Part shown: one piece after another, positions 35,164 through 43,499 of the stretch | Position numbering within the stretch: position 1 is the stretch's first letter | Layout: each line of letters opens with the position of its first letter | NCBI GenBank assembly: GCA_943787295.1 | Contig: CALSLW010000001.1 | Span: 916,001-980,000, forward strand | DNA from: an uncultured Flavobacteriaceae bacterium | GTDB lineage: Bacteria > Bacteroidota > Bacteroidia > Flavobacteriales > Flavobacteriaceae | Reading direction: 5' to 3' | Length of the DNA stretch: 64,000 nucleotides | The notes under the pieces: model-generated | Database searches by the model: none | Told to the model about the DNA's origin: nothing | What the model saw: only the letters and a program-made list of their open reading frames with translations | Position numbers and translations under genes: made by a program

Positions 35164-35235
35164 TGTGATTATATGCTTATCTTCGTAAAGATACACTTAT
35201 GTAAAGAAATTTTTGACTACTAGAAAAAGAACTTA

Positions 35236-36330
35236 ATGAAAATAGAACACATCATTCAAACCCTTGAAGAATGGACCCCTCTTAGCTATGCAGAGGATTT
35301 TGATAATGTTGGCCTTTTAGTAGGGGACAAAAACAGAATTTGCAGTGGGGCGCTCATCACCCACGATGTTACCGTCGCAGTAGTAGAAGAAGCCATTGCT
35401 TCAAATTGCAATCTGATCATTTGCTTTCACCCTATCATCTTTAAAGGTTTAACCTCAATTACTGGAAAAAACTATGTTGAGAAGACCGTACTTAAAGCCA
35501 TAGAAAACAAGATTGCTATCTATGCACTACATACCGCTTTAGACAACCATAAAAAGGGCATAAGTTATCGTTTAGGGGAATTACTAGACCTCCAACAACA
35601 ATATATTTTAATCCCTCAAAAGAACAGTCTCTTTCATCTCACCACTTATGTTCCTTTAAATGAAAAAGAAAATGTACTAGCAGCCTTACATGAAGCAGGC
35701 GCTGGAAGTATCGGCGACTACAGCCAATGCAGTTTTTATATTCACGGGGAAGGACAATTTTTACCCAACGAGGAAAGTACTCCAGCCATAGGAGATCAAA
35801 ATATTTTGACTAAGCTAAAAGAAACACAATTAAGTGTCATCGTTCCAAAACACACCAAAAACAAAGTGCTCAAAGCCTTGATTAACACCCACCCATATGA
35901 GACGGTTGCCTATGAATTAGTCGCCATTGAAAATCAACATCCCGATGTTGGTCTAGGGAGTATCGGTCAACTTAAAAAACCCCTTCCATTAAATGACTTT
36001 TTAATTCATGTTAAACAAGCCCTTAGTGTTGCCTATATACGCCATAGTGAAACCCATCTCAAAGAAATTAAAACTGTCGCTGTTTTAGGAGGCTCTGGTA
36101 GTTTTTCTATCGATGCTGCCAAAGCCCAAGGAGCAGACGCTCTAATAACAGCAGACTTAAAATACCATGACTTTTTTAGAGGAGAAAACACGCTCTTGTT
36201 GGTTGATGCAGGACACTATGAAACAGAGCAGTTCACAAAAAGGATAATCCTCGAGTATCTTACAAAAAAAATCCCTAATTTTGCCTTCACTTTATCAGAA
36301 GTGAATACCAACCCTGTTAAGTATTTCTAA
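35236..36330 (+). CDS. Nif3-like dinuclear metal centre protein (YbgI/YqfO family)
   Basis: 364 residues. The N-terminal metal half has DNVGLLVGD, FHPIIFKGL (His ligand) and LHTALDNHKKGI. A PII-like inserted domain lies at about residues 130-230 (ending HPYETVAYELV). The C-terminal metal half has LGGSGSFSIDAAKAQGADALITADLKYHDF and DAGHYETEQ. Long three-part architecture as in YqfO. Often annotated as GTP cyclohydrolase I type 2, which is not established. It is followed after 3 bp by the coiled-coil gene, a pairing common in bacteria. Confidence 0.92.
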   Translation: MKIEHIIQTLEEWTPLSYAEDFDNVGLLVGDKNRICSGALITHDVTVAVVEEAIASNCNLIICFHPIIFKGLTSITGKNYVEKTVLKAIENKIAIYALHTALDNHKKGISYRLGELLDLQQQYILIPQKNSLFHLTTYVPLNEKENVLAALHEAGAGSIGDYSQCSFYIHGEGQFLPNEESTPAIGDQNILTKLKETQLSVIVPKHTKNKVLKALINTHPYETVAYELVAIENQHPDVGLGSIGQLKKPLPLNDFLIHVKQALSVAYIRHSETHLKEIKTVAVLGGSGSFSIDAAKAQGADALITADLKYHDFFRGENTLLLVDAGHYETEQFTKRIILEYLTKKIPNFAFTLSEVNTNPVKYF

Positions 36331-36333
36331 ATT

Positions 36334-37113
36334 ATGGCCAAAAAAAAAGAAATCTCCGTAGAAGAAAAGCTAAGAGCGCTTTTTGATTTACAAATAATTG
36401 ATTCTAGAATCGACGAAATCAGAAATGTTCGTGGAGAACTTCCCTTAGAAGTTGAAGACCTTGAAAGCGAAATTCAAGGCATGACCGTGAAATTAGAAAA
36501 ACTCAACAGTGACCTGGCTGAGTTTGACACTTCTATCAAAGAATTTAAAAACGGTATCGAAGAGGCGAAAGAGTTAATCACTAAATACGCAGATAAACTC
36601 AATAATGTTCGTAACAACAGAGAGTACAATTCTATCGTAAAAGAAGAGGAATTTCAAAAACTCGAAATTGAATTAGCTGAAAAGAAGATTAAAGAACTAA
36701 AAGTTAAAACAGAACTCAAAAAAGAAACCATCGAGACGCTTAATGCGCAAATCGCAGATAAGCAAAAGCACCTTGATGCAAAGAAGAGTGAATTAGATGA
36801 GATCATGAAAGAGACTGAAAAAGAAGAAACTCTTTTAATGGAGCAATCAGGAAAATTCGAAGCTAAAATAGAAGAGCGCTTGATCAAAGCATATAAAAGG
36901 ATTCGTTCAAATGTAAAGAATGGATTAGCAGTTGTAGCGGTAGAACGTGGCGCTTCTGGAGGATCTTTCTTCACCATTCCACCTCAAGTGCAAATGGAAA
37001 TTGCTTCTCGTCAAAAAATCATTACTGATGAGTACAGTGGACGTATCTTAGTAGACGCAGAATTAGCAAAAGAAGAAAAAACTAAAATCACTAAAATGAT
37101 CAAAGCTTTATAA
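36334..37113 (+). CDS. Coiled-coil protein of the C4-type zinc-ribbon family, cysteines lost
   Basis: 259 residues. A long antiparallel coiled coil occupies residues about 10-190, followed by the family C-terminal domain (GLAVVAVERG, TIPPQVQMEI, SGRILVDAEL). Relatives of this family (partner of Nif3-like proteins) usually have two CxxC knuckles there; here all four positions are replaced by Ser208, Ser211, Asp232 and Ser235, so zinc cannot be bound this way. The fold may persist without metal. Operon with the Nif3-like gene; ends at a strong terminator. Confidence 0.85.
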   Translation: MAKKKEISVEEKLRALFDLQIIDSRIDEIRNVRGELPLEVEDLESEIQGMTVKLEKLNSDLAEFDTSIKEFKNGIEEAKELITKYADKLNNVRNNREYNSIVKEEEFQKLEIELAEKKIKELKVKTELKKETIETLNAQIADKQKHLDAKKSELDEIMKETEKEETLLMEQSGKFEAKIEERLIKAYKRIRSNVKNGLAVVAVERGASGGSFFTIPPQVQMEIASRQKIITDEYSGRILVDAELAKEEKTKITKMIKAL

Positions 37114-37134
37114 GCTTCTTTCTATCCCAATACA

Positions 37135-37159
37135 GGCGCGTTTTACGCGCCTTTTTTTT
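37135..37159 (+). terminator. Terminator after the Nif3-like/coiled-coil operon
   Basis: GGCGCG pairs with CGCGCC around TTTTA, followed by eight T. Very stable GC stem in an AT-rich region. Confidence 0.9.
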
Positions 37160-37191
37160 GCACTAAATCTTATAAAAAAAGTAGCATTAAA

Positions 37192-38895
37192 TTAGTGAGA
37201 GGCATCTCCTGCCCCACTTGGGATTCGAATGTTCTCAACGATTTCTTGCACCTCTTCTGGTACTGGCGCAGTAAAGCTGTTAACGATCAAAGCCACCACA
37301 AAGTTGACGAGCATTGCAACACTCCCAAAACCCTCTGGAGAAATCCCAAACCACCATTGTGCTTTAAGACCGGCAATAGCTGCCTTGCCCCCGTCAAAAA
37401 CACCAAACTTAAACTTGAGCATATAAAACAGCATCAAACAAATCCCTACAATCATTCCTGTAATTGCACCTTCTTTATTCATCTTTTTATAAAAAATTCC
37501 CATGATGATCGCAGGAAAGATAGATGCTGCTGCTAGGCCAAAGGCCAAAGCCACAACCGCAGCGACAAAACCTGGAGGATTGATCCCAAAATAACCCGCA
37601 ACACTCACCGCTCCCACGGCAGATAGACGTGCAGCGATTAACTCTTGCTTTTCGGTAATCTTTGGATTGAATACATTTTTAATTAAATCGTGTGAGACAG
37701 AAGCAGAAATCACCAGTAGTAAACCTGCAGCAGTCGACAACGCAGCCGCTAAACTTCCTGCAGCGACAAGGGCGATTACCCATGCTGGCAAATTCGCTAT
37801 CTCAGGATTGGCCAAAACCATAATATCGCGATCAACGGTCAATTCATTTATTTCAGGAGGAGCAACATATTGAATCAAACCATCATCATTTTTATCCTCA
37901 AACTTTAACAAACCTGTTTTCTCCCAATTCGAAAACCATGCTGGCATATTCGAATAAGGCTTGTTACTCACCGTATTGATTAGATTTGTTCTGGCAAAAA
38001 CCGCTATCGCAGGAGCAGTAGTGTATAAAATGGCAATAAACAACAAGGCTAAACCAGCAGATTTCCTTGCATCACGCACACGCTTTACGGTAAAAAAACG
38101 AACGATTACATGCGGCAGTCCAGCTGTACCAACCATCAATGCAGCAGTAATCGCAAAAACATCTAAGGTAGATTTTGTCCCTTTGGTATATTCTGCGAAA
38201 CCTAGCTGAGTAGACAAGCCATTTAATTTTTCAAGCAAGTACAGCCCGTCTGTCCCCTTTGATCCCATTCCCAACTGTGGGATAGGGTTCCCTGTCATTT
38301 GGATCGAAATAAAAATTGCGGGCACCATAAAGGCAAAAATCAAGACACAATATTGGGCAACTTGGGTATAAGTAATCCCCTTCATCCCGCCTAAAACAGC
38401 ATAAAACAAAACAATGATCATCCCGATAATTACACCAGTATTGATGTCTACCTCTAGAAATCTAGAAAAAACCACACCTACTCCCCTCATTTGTCCTGCG
38501 ACATAGGTAAAAGAGACTAACAACGCGCAAAACACAGCGACGATTCTTGCGGTCTTTGAATAGTAACGTTCTCCGATAAAATCAGGGACAGTAAACTTGC
38601 CAAATTTTCTAAGATAGGGGGCTAATAAAAGCGCCAAAAGCACATAGCCTCCCGTCCATCCCATTAGATAAACAGAGCCATCAAACCCCATAAAAGAGAT
38701 CAAACCCGCCATGGAGATAAACGAGGCCGCAGACATCCAATCGGCGGCAGTTGCCATCCCGTTTGCTAGTGGAGAAACACCCCCACCGGCAACATAAAAC
38801 TCTTTGGTCGAGCCGGCGCGAGACCATATGGCTATTCCTATATAAACTGCGAAAGTTATCCCCACCAAAAGATAGGTCCATGTTTGTACTGTCAT
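37192..38895 (-). CDS. Sodium/solute symporter (acetate-type, VC_2705/ActP-like)
   Basis: 567 residues, about 13 membrane segments, SSS family. Recognisable parts: AGGGVSPLANGMATAADWMSAASF, FGKFTVPDFIGERYYSKTARI and the central AAGSLAAALSTAAGLLLVISASVSHDL. Its partner is the small DUF4212 membrane protein encoded 16 bp upstream; this two-gene layout is typical of the sodium:solute symporter pairs in the acetate/short-chain-acid group. Substrate is likely a small carboxylate, not proven. Confidence 0.9.
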   Translation of the reverse strand: MTVQTWTYLLVGITFAVYIGIAIWSRAGSTKEFYVAGGGVSPLANGMATAADWMSAASFISMAGLISFMGFDGSVYLMGWTGGYVLLALLLAPYLRKFGKFTVPDFIGERYYSKTARIVAVFCALLVSFTYVAGQMRGVGVVFSRFLEVDINTGVIIGMIIVLFYAVLGGMKGITYTQVAQYCVLIFAFMVPAIFISIQMTGNPIPQLGMGSKGTDGLYLLEKLNGLSTQLGFAEYTKGTKSTLDVFAITAALMVGTAGLPHVIVRFFTVKRVRDARKSAGLALLFIAILYTTAPAIAVFARTNLINTVSNKPYSNMPAWFSNWEKTGLLKFEDKNDDGLIQYVAPPEINELTVDRDIMVLANPEIANLPAWVIALVAAGSLAAALSTAAGLLLVISASVSHDLIKNVFNPKITEKQELIAARLSAVGAVSVAGYFGINPPGFVAAVVALAFGLAAASIFPAIIMGIFYKKMNKEGAITGMIVGICLMLFYMLKFKFGVFDGGKAAIAGLKAQWWFGISPEGFGSVAMLVNFVVALIVNSFTAPVPEEVQEIVENIRIPSGAGDASH

Positions 38896-38911
38896 AAATT
38901 ATAGTGCTTGA

Positions 38912-39178
38912 TTATTCTCTCTCATCATAACCGTATTTCTTGTCGAGTTGATTCATCCAATAAACATAGACAAAGATTAAGAGGACAAAGACATAAATAG
39001 ACCCTTGTTGTGCAAACCAAAACCCTAAAGGGAAACCGGCGATTTGAATTTCATCTAATAGCTCTCGAAATAAAATCCCCGCTCCATAGGATACTAAAAA
39101 CCAAATGGACAATAATAACAGTAAACATCTAAGGTTTTCCCGCCAGTAGTCACGCGCATTTTTCACGTTATCATTCAT
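38912..39178 (-). CDS. DUF4212 small subunit of the symporter
   Basis: 88 residues from the ATG at 39178 (a TTG two codons upstream is possible but unlikely). Starts NDNVKNARDYWRENLRCLLLLLSIWFLVSYGAG, then GFPLGFWFAQQGSIYVFVLLIFVYVYWMNQLDKKYG: two membrane helices and the family motif FPLGFWFAQQG. It is found with SSS symporters and presumably needed for their assembly or activity. First gene of the pair with the large symporter. Confidence 0.9.
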   Translation of the reverse strand: MNDNVKNARDYWRENLRCLLLLLSIWFLVSYGAGILFRELLDEIQIAGFPLGFWFAQQGSIYVFVLLIFVYVYWMNQLDKKYGYDERE

Positions 39179-39287
39179 GAGCAATAGGTTGAGTGGTTAT
39201 AAACATTAGTAGAGGCAGAAATATAGAAAAAAATTATGGGAATAAAAAAAACTGCTTCCTATCTCCCAACTGTACTTTTTTAAAATA

Positions 39288-39330
39288 AATGTAACTTTTA
39301 GGTTACATTCGGGAAATTATGGTAAGTTTG
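39288..39330 (+). promoter_or_regulatory. Palindromic operator and -7 element of the DUF/XRE pair
   Basis: AATGTAAC (39288-39295), six bases, GTTACATT (39302-39309) form a perfect 8-bp inverted repeat. TAAGTTTG (39323-39330), an exact -7 match, follows 13 bases later. The palindrome covers the -33 region, the natural place for a repressor; the XRE-type protein encoded at 39752 is the obvious candidate to bind it. Confidence 0.65.
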
Positions 39331-39353
39331 TGTTATATTAAATTAATTAAACA

Positions 39354-39749
39354 ATGGATCAACAACTTATTATCCCAATCTTAGGCATGTTAACAGGACT
39401 TATTATCCCAATTGCCGTCTTTGTCTGGCTTTATTTTGAAGGAAAAGGCAAAAGAGAAACTGTATTAGAAATTTCAAAAAACTTAGATGACCCAGCTAAA
39501 TTAGAAGAGTTATTGAATATTTTTGAAGAAAGAAAAAAAGCTCCAATCGATTACCGCCGGAATGGAGTGATTACAATTTTTGTCGGTATTGGCCTTTACC
39601 TCTTTGGTTACATCGTCATTGGCTTTATTCTTGAGGGAGTAGGACTTTTAATCGGCACAATAGGAATTGGCACTTTAATCGCTGGATACCTCTACCCAAA
39701 TACCGGAAAGGAATTAACAGATGCGGTGGAGAAATACGAAAAAAAATAG
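39354..39749 (+). CDS. Small membrane protein (DUF6249-like)
   Basis: 131 residues: one membrane helix at residues 5-28, a charged stretch with LDDPAKLEELLNIFEERKK, then two close helices (VITIFVGIGLYLFGYIVIGF, GVGLLIGTIGIGTLIAGYL). Similar short proteins in Bacteroidota sit next to ECF sigma or XRE regulators. Function unknown. Two bases separate it from the XRE regulator gene, so they form an operon. Confidence 0.7.
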   Translation: MDQQLIIPILGMLTGLIIPIAVFVWLYFEGKGKRETVLEISKNLDDPAKLEELLNIFEERKKAPIDYRRNGVITIFVGIGLYLFGYIVIGFILEGVGLLIGTIGIGTLIAGYLYPNTGKELTDAVEKYEKK

Positions 39750-39751
39750 TT

Positions 39752-39970
39752 TTGGGGAAACATCATAAGAAGCTATTAAATAATCTTGAAGAACGTAGAA
39801 AATCTTCTGGTCTAACCCAGCAAGAATTATCGCTTCACGCTGAAGTATCAAGAAAAAGCATCAATGCAATTGAAAACGGAATTTATATCCCCTCGACCGT
39901 TTTAGCCTTGAAAATTGCAAAAAACCTGAAATGTAAGGTTGAAGACCTCTTTACTTTACCGCAAGATTAG
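39752..39970 (+). CDS. XRE-family transcriptional regulator
   Basis: 72 residues, starting at TTG two bases after the preceding stop. The helix-turn-helix reads LEERRKSSGLTQQELSLHAEVSRKSINAIENGIYIPSTVLALKIAKNLKCKVEDLF, the complete Cro/XRE single-domain form. Such stand-alone regulators (YozG/YgzD-like) usually control their own operon; the palindrome at 39288-39309 is a likely site. Ends before the bidirectional terminator shared with tRNA-Val. Confidence 0.85.
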   Translation: MGKHHKKLLNNLEERRKSSGLTQQELSLHAEVSRKSINAIENGIYIPSTVLALKIAKNLKCKVEDLFTLPQD

Positions 39971-40024
39971 CCCTATTATGAACGAACTTTAAAATGAGAT
40001 GGAATCTTATACAACAGACTTCAA

Positions 40025-40058
40025 TAAAAAAACCTCACTAAAAAGTGAGGTTTTTTTT
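40025..40058. terminator. Bidirectional terminator between XRE gene and tRNA-Val
   Basis: AACCTCACT pairs with AGTGAGGTT around AAAA, with seven A on the left and eight T on the right, so it can end transcription from both sides. Confidence 0.85.
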
Positions 40059-40062
40059 GTGG

Positions 40063-40137
40063 TGGGCGCTGAGGGATTCGAACCCCCGACCCCCTCGGTG
40101 TAAACGAGGTGCTCTGAACCAACTGAGCTAAGCGCCC
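40063..40137 (-). tRNA. tRNA-Val (anticodon UAC)
   Basis: 75 bases. Acceptor GGGCGCT pairs with AGCGCCC, discriminator A. Anticodon stem CCTCG/CGAGG encloses TTTACAC, giving anticodon TAC. The three bases after the discriminator are CCA (40062-40060), so CCA may be encoded. Confidence 0.95.
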
Positions 40138-40146
40138 TTGCGGGTG

Positions 40147-40176
40147 CAAATATAATGGACTTTTTTTGAATACAAA
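40147..40176 (-). promoter_or_regulatory. Promoter of tRNA-Val
   Basis: On the minus strand TTTG (40176-40173), 18 bases, TATATTTG (40154-40147). Same -7 sequence and spacing as the metK promoter; ten bases before the tRNA. Confidence 0.75.
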
Positions 40177-40356
40177 GCCTTCAATGGAAATTTAAGCGAA
40201 AAATCAACTTGATTGAAAATTGAAAATAAAATTATTATTGTCCATTGATTAATTGTGCAATTATTTAAAAAAATAATTAAAATGATTTTCAATAAGAAAC
40301 ACTTGATTTTTATTAAAATAATGTTAAATTTATTACTTAACTATATATACAAAAAT

Positions 40357-43300
40357 ATGAAAAACAAACTAACATTTTACTTGACATCATTAATGCTGAT
40401 GGTGTTAAATTTGAGTTTAGGGCAGTTATCAATTTCTGGTACAGTCACTGATGATGAGGGAGTCCCTCTTCCTGGAGCAACAGTAATTATAGAAAACAGT
40501 TCTAACGGAGTTTCAACAGATTTTGACGGCATATATACTATAACAGCTAACACAGGTGATGTTTTAGTTTTTAGCTATGTTGGATATGCAGATCAATTTA
40601 TCACAGTTGGAAATGAAGACCAAATCGATGTTTTACTTAGTTCAGATGGAGCTCTAGACGAAGTGATCGTAACTTCTTTTGGTATTACAACACGAGAATC
40701 ATTTACAGGTTCTGCAGATGTTGTTTCTGCGCAAGACATCGAGTTGAGGTCTGTGACTTCTCCCATTGCTGCACTCGAAGGTTCAACTTCTGGAATTCAA
40801 ACAATTGCAGCATCAGGTCAGCCGGGGTCTTCTCCTGGTATTGTTATACGTGGTGTAGGTTCCTTGAATGGATCCACTCGACCGTTATACATACTTGACG
40901 GAATTCAATTTGAAGGAGATTTAGCAAGTTTAAACCAAGATGACATTAAATCTATTACAGTTTTAAAGGATGCTGCTTCAACTGCTTTATATGGTTCGAG
41001 AGCTGCAAATGGTGTTGTAATGATTACTACAAAACAAGGTTTTAAAGATACCCCAATGAAAGTTAGTGTATCTGTGCAATCTGGGGTAATCAACAATGCA
41101 TTTGACCAGTATAGCGCTGCAAATCCAAAACAATATTATGAACTTTTCTGGGAGGCATACAGAAACACCTTAAGTGGTACCCCCGCTGAAACGGCAACAG
41201 AAGCATCTGCTACTATTTTTAATCGCCTTGGATATAATCCTTTTGATGTTGCAAATGACCAAATTGTTGATACAAATGGTAGAATTAATCCAAACGCAAA
41301 TATTATTTATCAGGGGTTAGATTGGTTTGATGCTTTGGAGCGACAAGGTATTCGCAACAACTACAGCGTCAATGTTACATCAGGAACAGAAAAAAGTCAA
41401 ATTTTCTTTTCAGCTTCATACTTAGACGAAAAGGGTTACGTAATTGAAAGTGATTACAACAGATTAACCACTCGACTTAATGCTACACTAACACCAAAAT
41501 CGTGGTTAACATTAGGAGCTAATGTAAACTTAACCCTAGCTGAAACTAATGGCCCAACTGGAGCTGGTTCTTCAAGTATTGTTAATCCTTTTGGTTTTGC
41601 TAAAAACATAGGATCTATCTACCCTATTGCTTTAGTTAATGCAGAAGGAAGTTCAATTAGAGATGCTGCTGGAAACTTAATCTATGACGACGGTGAAGGG
41701 AATCCAGCATTTGGAATTCAGGCTAGACCTTATAGCTTAGGAAGAAATGCACTTGCAGAAGCTATCTATAATGACGAATTAGACAGAAACAACAACGTCG
41801 GGGCACGTCTATTTGCAGAATTTACCATTATGCCTGATTTAAATCTGAAATTAACTTATGGTCAAGATATTCAAGACGGTATTAATAAAAGTTATGAAAA
41901 TGAAAGAATAGGTGATGGTGCACCTACAGGTAGATACGGAGAAAGAAGATTTCGCAGAGTTGTTGAAAACTTTAGTCAAGTCTTAAACTATACGAAGTCA
42001 TTCAACGATGTTCACAACTTTGACATCACGCTAGGACATGAAAGTTTTGATAGAAACTACTCTCAAAACAATGGATTGGCAAATACCCAAACTGCTACAG
42101 GTATTTATGAGTTTGCTAACTTTTCTGTAGTGTCTTCTCTAGGAGGATATACTTCAGATAAAAGAACTGAAGGGTATTTTGGGAGACTTAACTACAACTT
42201 TAACGAAAAGTATTTCATCAGTGCATCTGCACGTCGCGATGGATCCTCTGTATTTGATGAAGATGTAAGATGGGGTGATTTTTATTCTGTGGGAGCTTCT
42301 TGGCTGATCCATAAAGAAGCCTTTATGGATTCTGTTTCTTTTGTAGACAACTTAAAACTAAGAGCATCTTATGGTGAAGTTGGAAATGATAATCTAGGAA
42401 ACTTCTATGTTTCTAAACCATTATATGCTGTTTACTCTAATGCAGGTGCACCTGCTTTGTACTGGGATACACTTGGAAATAACGCCCTTACATGGGAAAA
42501 TATTGTAAGTTGGGATGCTGCCATTGAATTCAGTATGTTTAATCGTTTTCTAGACGGTACTATAGAATATTATGAAAAAGTGTCTAATGACCTTTTATAT
42601 AATTTACCTATTGCACCTTCTAATGGTTTAGTTGAAAAACCTGATAACGTTGGAGCTTTAACTAACTCTGGGTTTGAATTTAGTTTGACTGGGCATATGA
42701 TCGATACTGTCGATTTCTCATGGGACTTAACACTTCAAGGTTCTACACTCAAAAATGAAATCACAGAACTTCCGACACCTTTTACCAGCGGAAGTAAAAG
42801 ATGGGATGTAGGTAAGTCAATTTATGATTATTATATTTTTCATTCTGCAGGGGTTGATCCAGCAAATGGTGATGCACTTTACTATATGTTCGAGGATAAC
42901 GATGATGGTACTGCACGAATTCCTGTATTAAACTCTGATGGATCTCAACAAACAACAAATGACTATCAAGATGCAGGTCGTGCTTACACAGGTACAAGTG
43001 CAGTACCTGATTTTATTGGTTCGGTTCAAAATAGTCTTAGATACAAAGATTTAAGTCTAAGTGTTATGATTACTTTTTCTCAAGGTGGAGAAATTCTTGA
43101 TTATGGATACTCTGCAATGATGCATCCAGGTACATATGGTAGATCAATACACACCGATCAATTAAAAGCATGGAGAACTCCTGGTCAAGTCACTGAATTC
43201 CCAAGACTTGAGAGTGGTAATCCCAATCAAACTGTAGGTCAATCGTCTAGATTTTTGACTGATGCTTCTTTTGTAGCACTAAGAAACCTAAGTTTATCAT

Positions 43301-43494
43301 ATGATCTGACTGACGTTATTGCTAGAGAAGGACTTCAAGTAGATAGATTACGTGTATTTGCTTCAGGTGAAAATCTTTTTGTAAGCTCTGCTAGGCAAGG
43401 TCTAAACCCTCAGTATAATTTAGGTGGTACTCCTAGCGGTAATGACTATAATCCAGGTAGAATATTCTCTGTTGGACTTAATTTAACATTTTAA
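40357..43494 (+). CDS. SusC/RagA-type TonB-dependent receptor
   Basis: 1045 residues from the ATG at 40357; the open frame starts 34 codons earlier with a low-complexity Lys/Ile/Asn stretch and lacks a signal peptide. Order: signal peptide (to about LSLGQ), carboxypeptidase-regulatory-like domain (ISGTVTDDEGVPLPGATVIIE), plug with DEVIVTSFG, and PLYILDGIQ and GSRAANGVVMITTKQG, then a 22-strand beta barrel ending in Phe (SVGLNLTF). Imports a glycan or other oligomer through the outer membrane with the SusD protein encoded next. The leader is about 100 bases. No glycosidase, SusR or ECF/anti-sigma gene is adjacent, so the substrate is unknown. Confidence 0.95.
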   Translation: MKNKLTFYLTSLMLMVLNLSLGQLSISGTVTDDEGVPLPGATVIIENSSNGVSTDFDGIYTITANTGDVLVFSYVGYADQFITVGNEDQIDVLLSSDGALDEVIVTSFGITTRESFTGSADVVSAQDIELRSVTSPIAALEGSTSGIQTIAASGQPGSSPGIVIRGVGSLNGSTRPLYILDGIQFEGDLASLNQDDIKSITVLKDAASTALYGSRAANGVVMITTKQGFKDTPMKVSVSVQSGVINNAFDQYSAANPKQYYELFWEAYRNTLSGTPAETATEASATIFNRLGYNPFDVANDQIVDTNGRINPNANIIYQGLDWFDALERQGIRNNYSVNVTSGTEKSQIFFSASYLDEKGYVIESDYNRLTTRLNATLTPKSWLTLGANVNLTLAETNGPTGAGSSSIVNPFGFAKNIGSIYPIALVNAEGSSIRDAAGNLIYDDGEGNPAFGIQARPYSLGRNALAEAIYNDELDRNNNVGARLFAEFTIMPDLNLKLTYGQDIQDGINKSYENERIGDGAPTGRYGERRFRRVVENFSQVLNYTKSFNDVHNFDITLGHESFDRNYSQNNGLANTQTATGIYEFANFSVVSSLGGYTSDKRTEGYFGRLNYNFNEKYFISASARRDGSSVFDEDVRWGDFYSVGASWLIHKEAFMDSVSFVDNLKLRASYGEVGNDNLGNFYVSKPLYAVYSNAGAPALYWDTLGNNALTWENIVSWDAAIEFSMFNRFLDGTIEYYEKVSNDLLYNLPIAPSNGLVEKPDNVGALTNSGFEFSLTGHMIDTVDFSWDLTLQGSTLKNEITELPTPFTSGSKRWDVGKSIYDYYIFHSAGVDPANGDALYYMFEDNDDGTARIPVLNSDGSQQTTNDYQDAGRAYTGTSAVPDFIGSVQNSLRYKDLSLSVMITFSQGGEILDYGYSAMMHPGTYGRSIHTDQLKAWRTPGQVTEFPRLESGNPNQTVGQSSRFLTDASFVALRNLSLSYDLTDVIAREGLQVDRLRVFASGENLFVSSARQGLNPQYNLGGTPSGNDYNPGRIFSVGLNLTF

Positions 43495-43499
43495 TAAAC

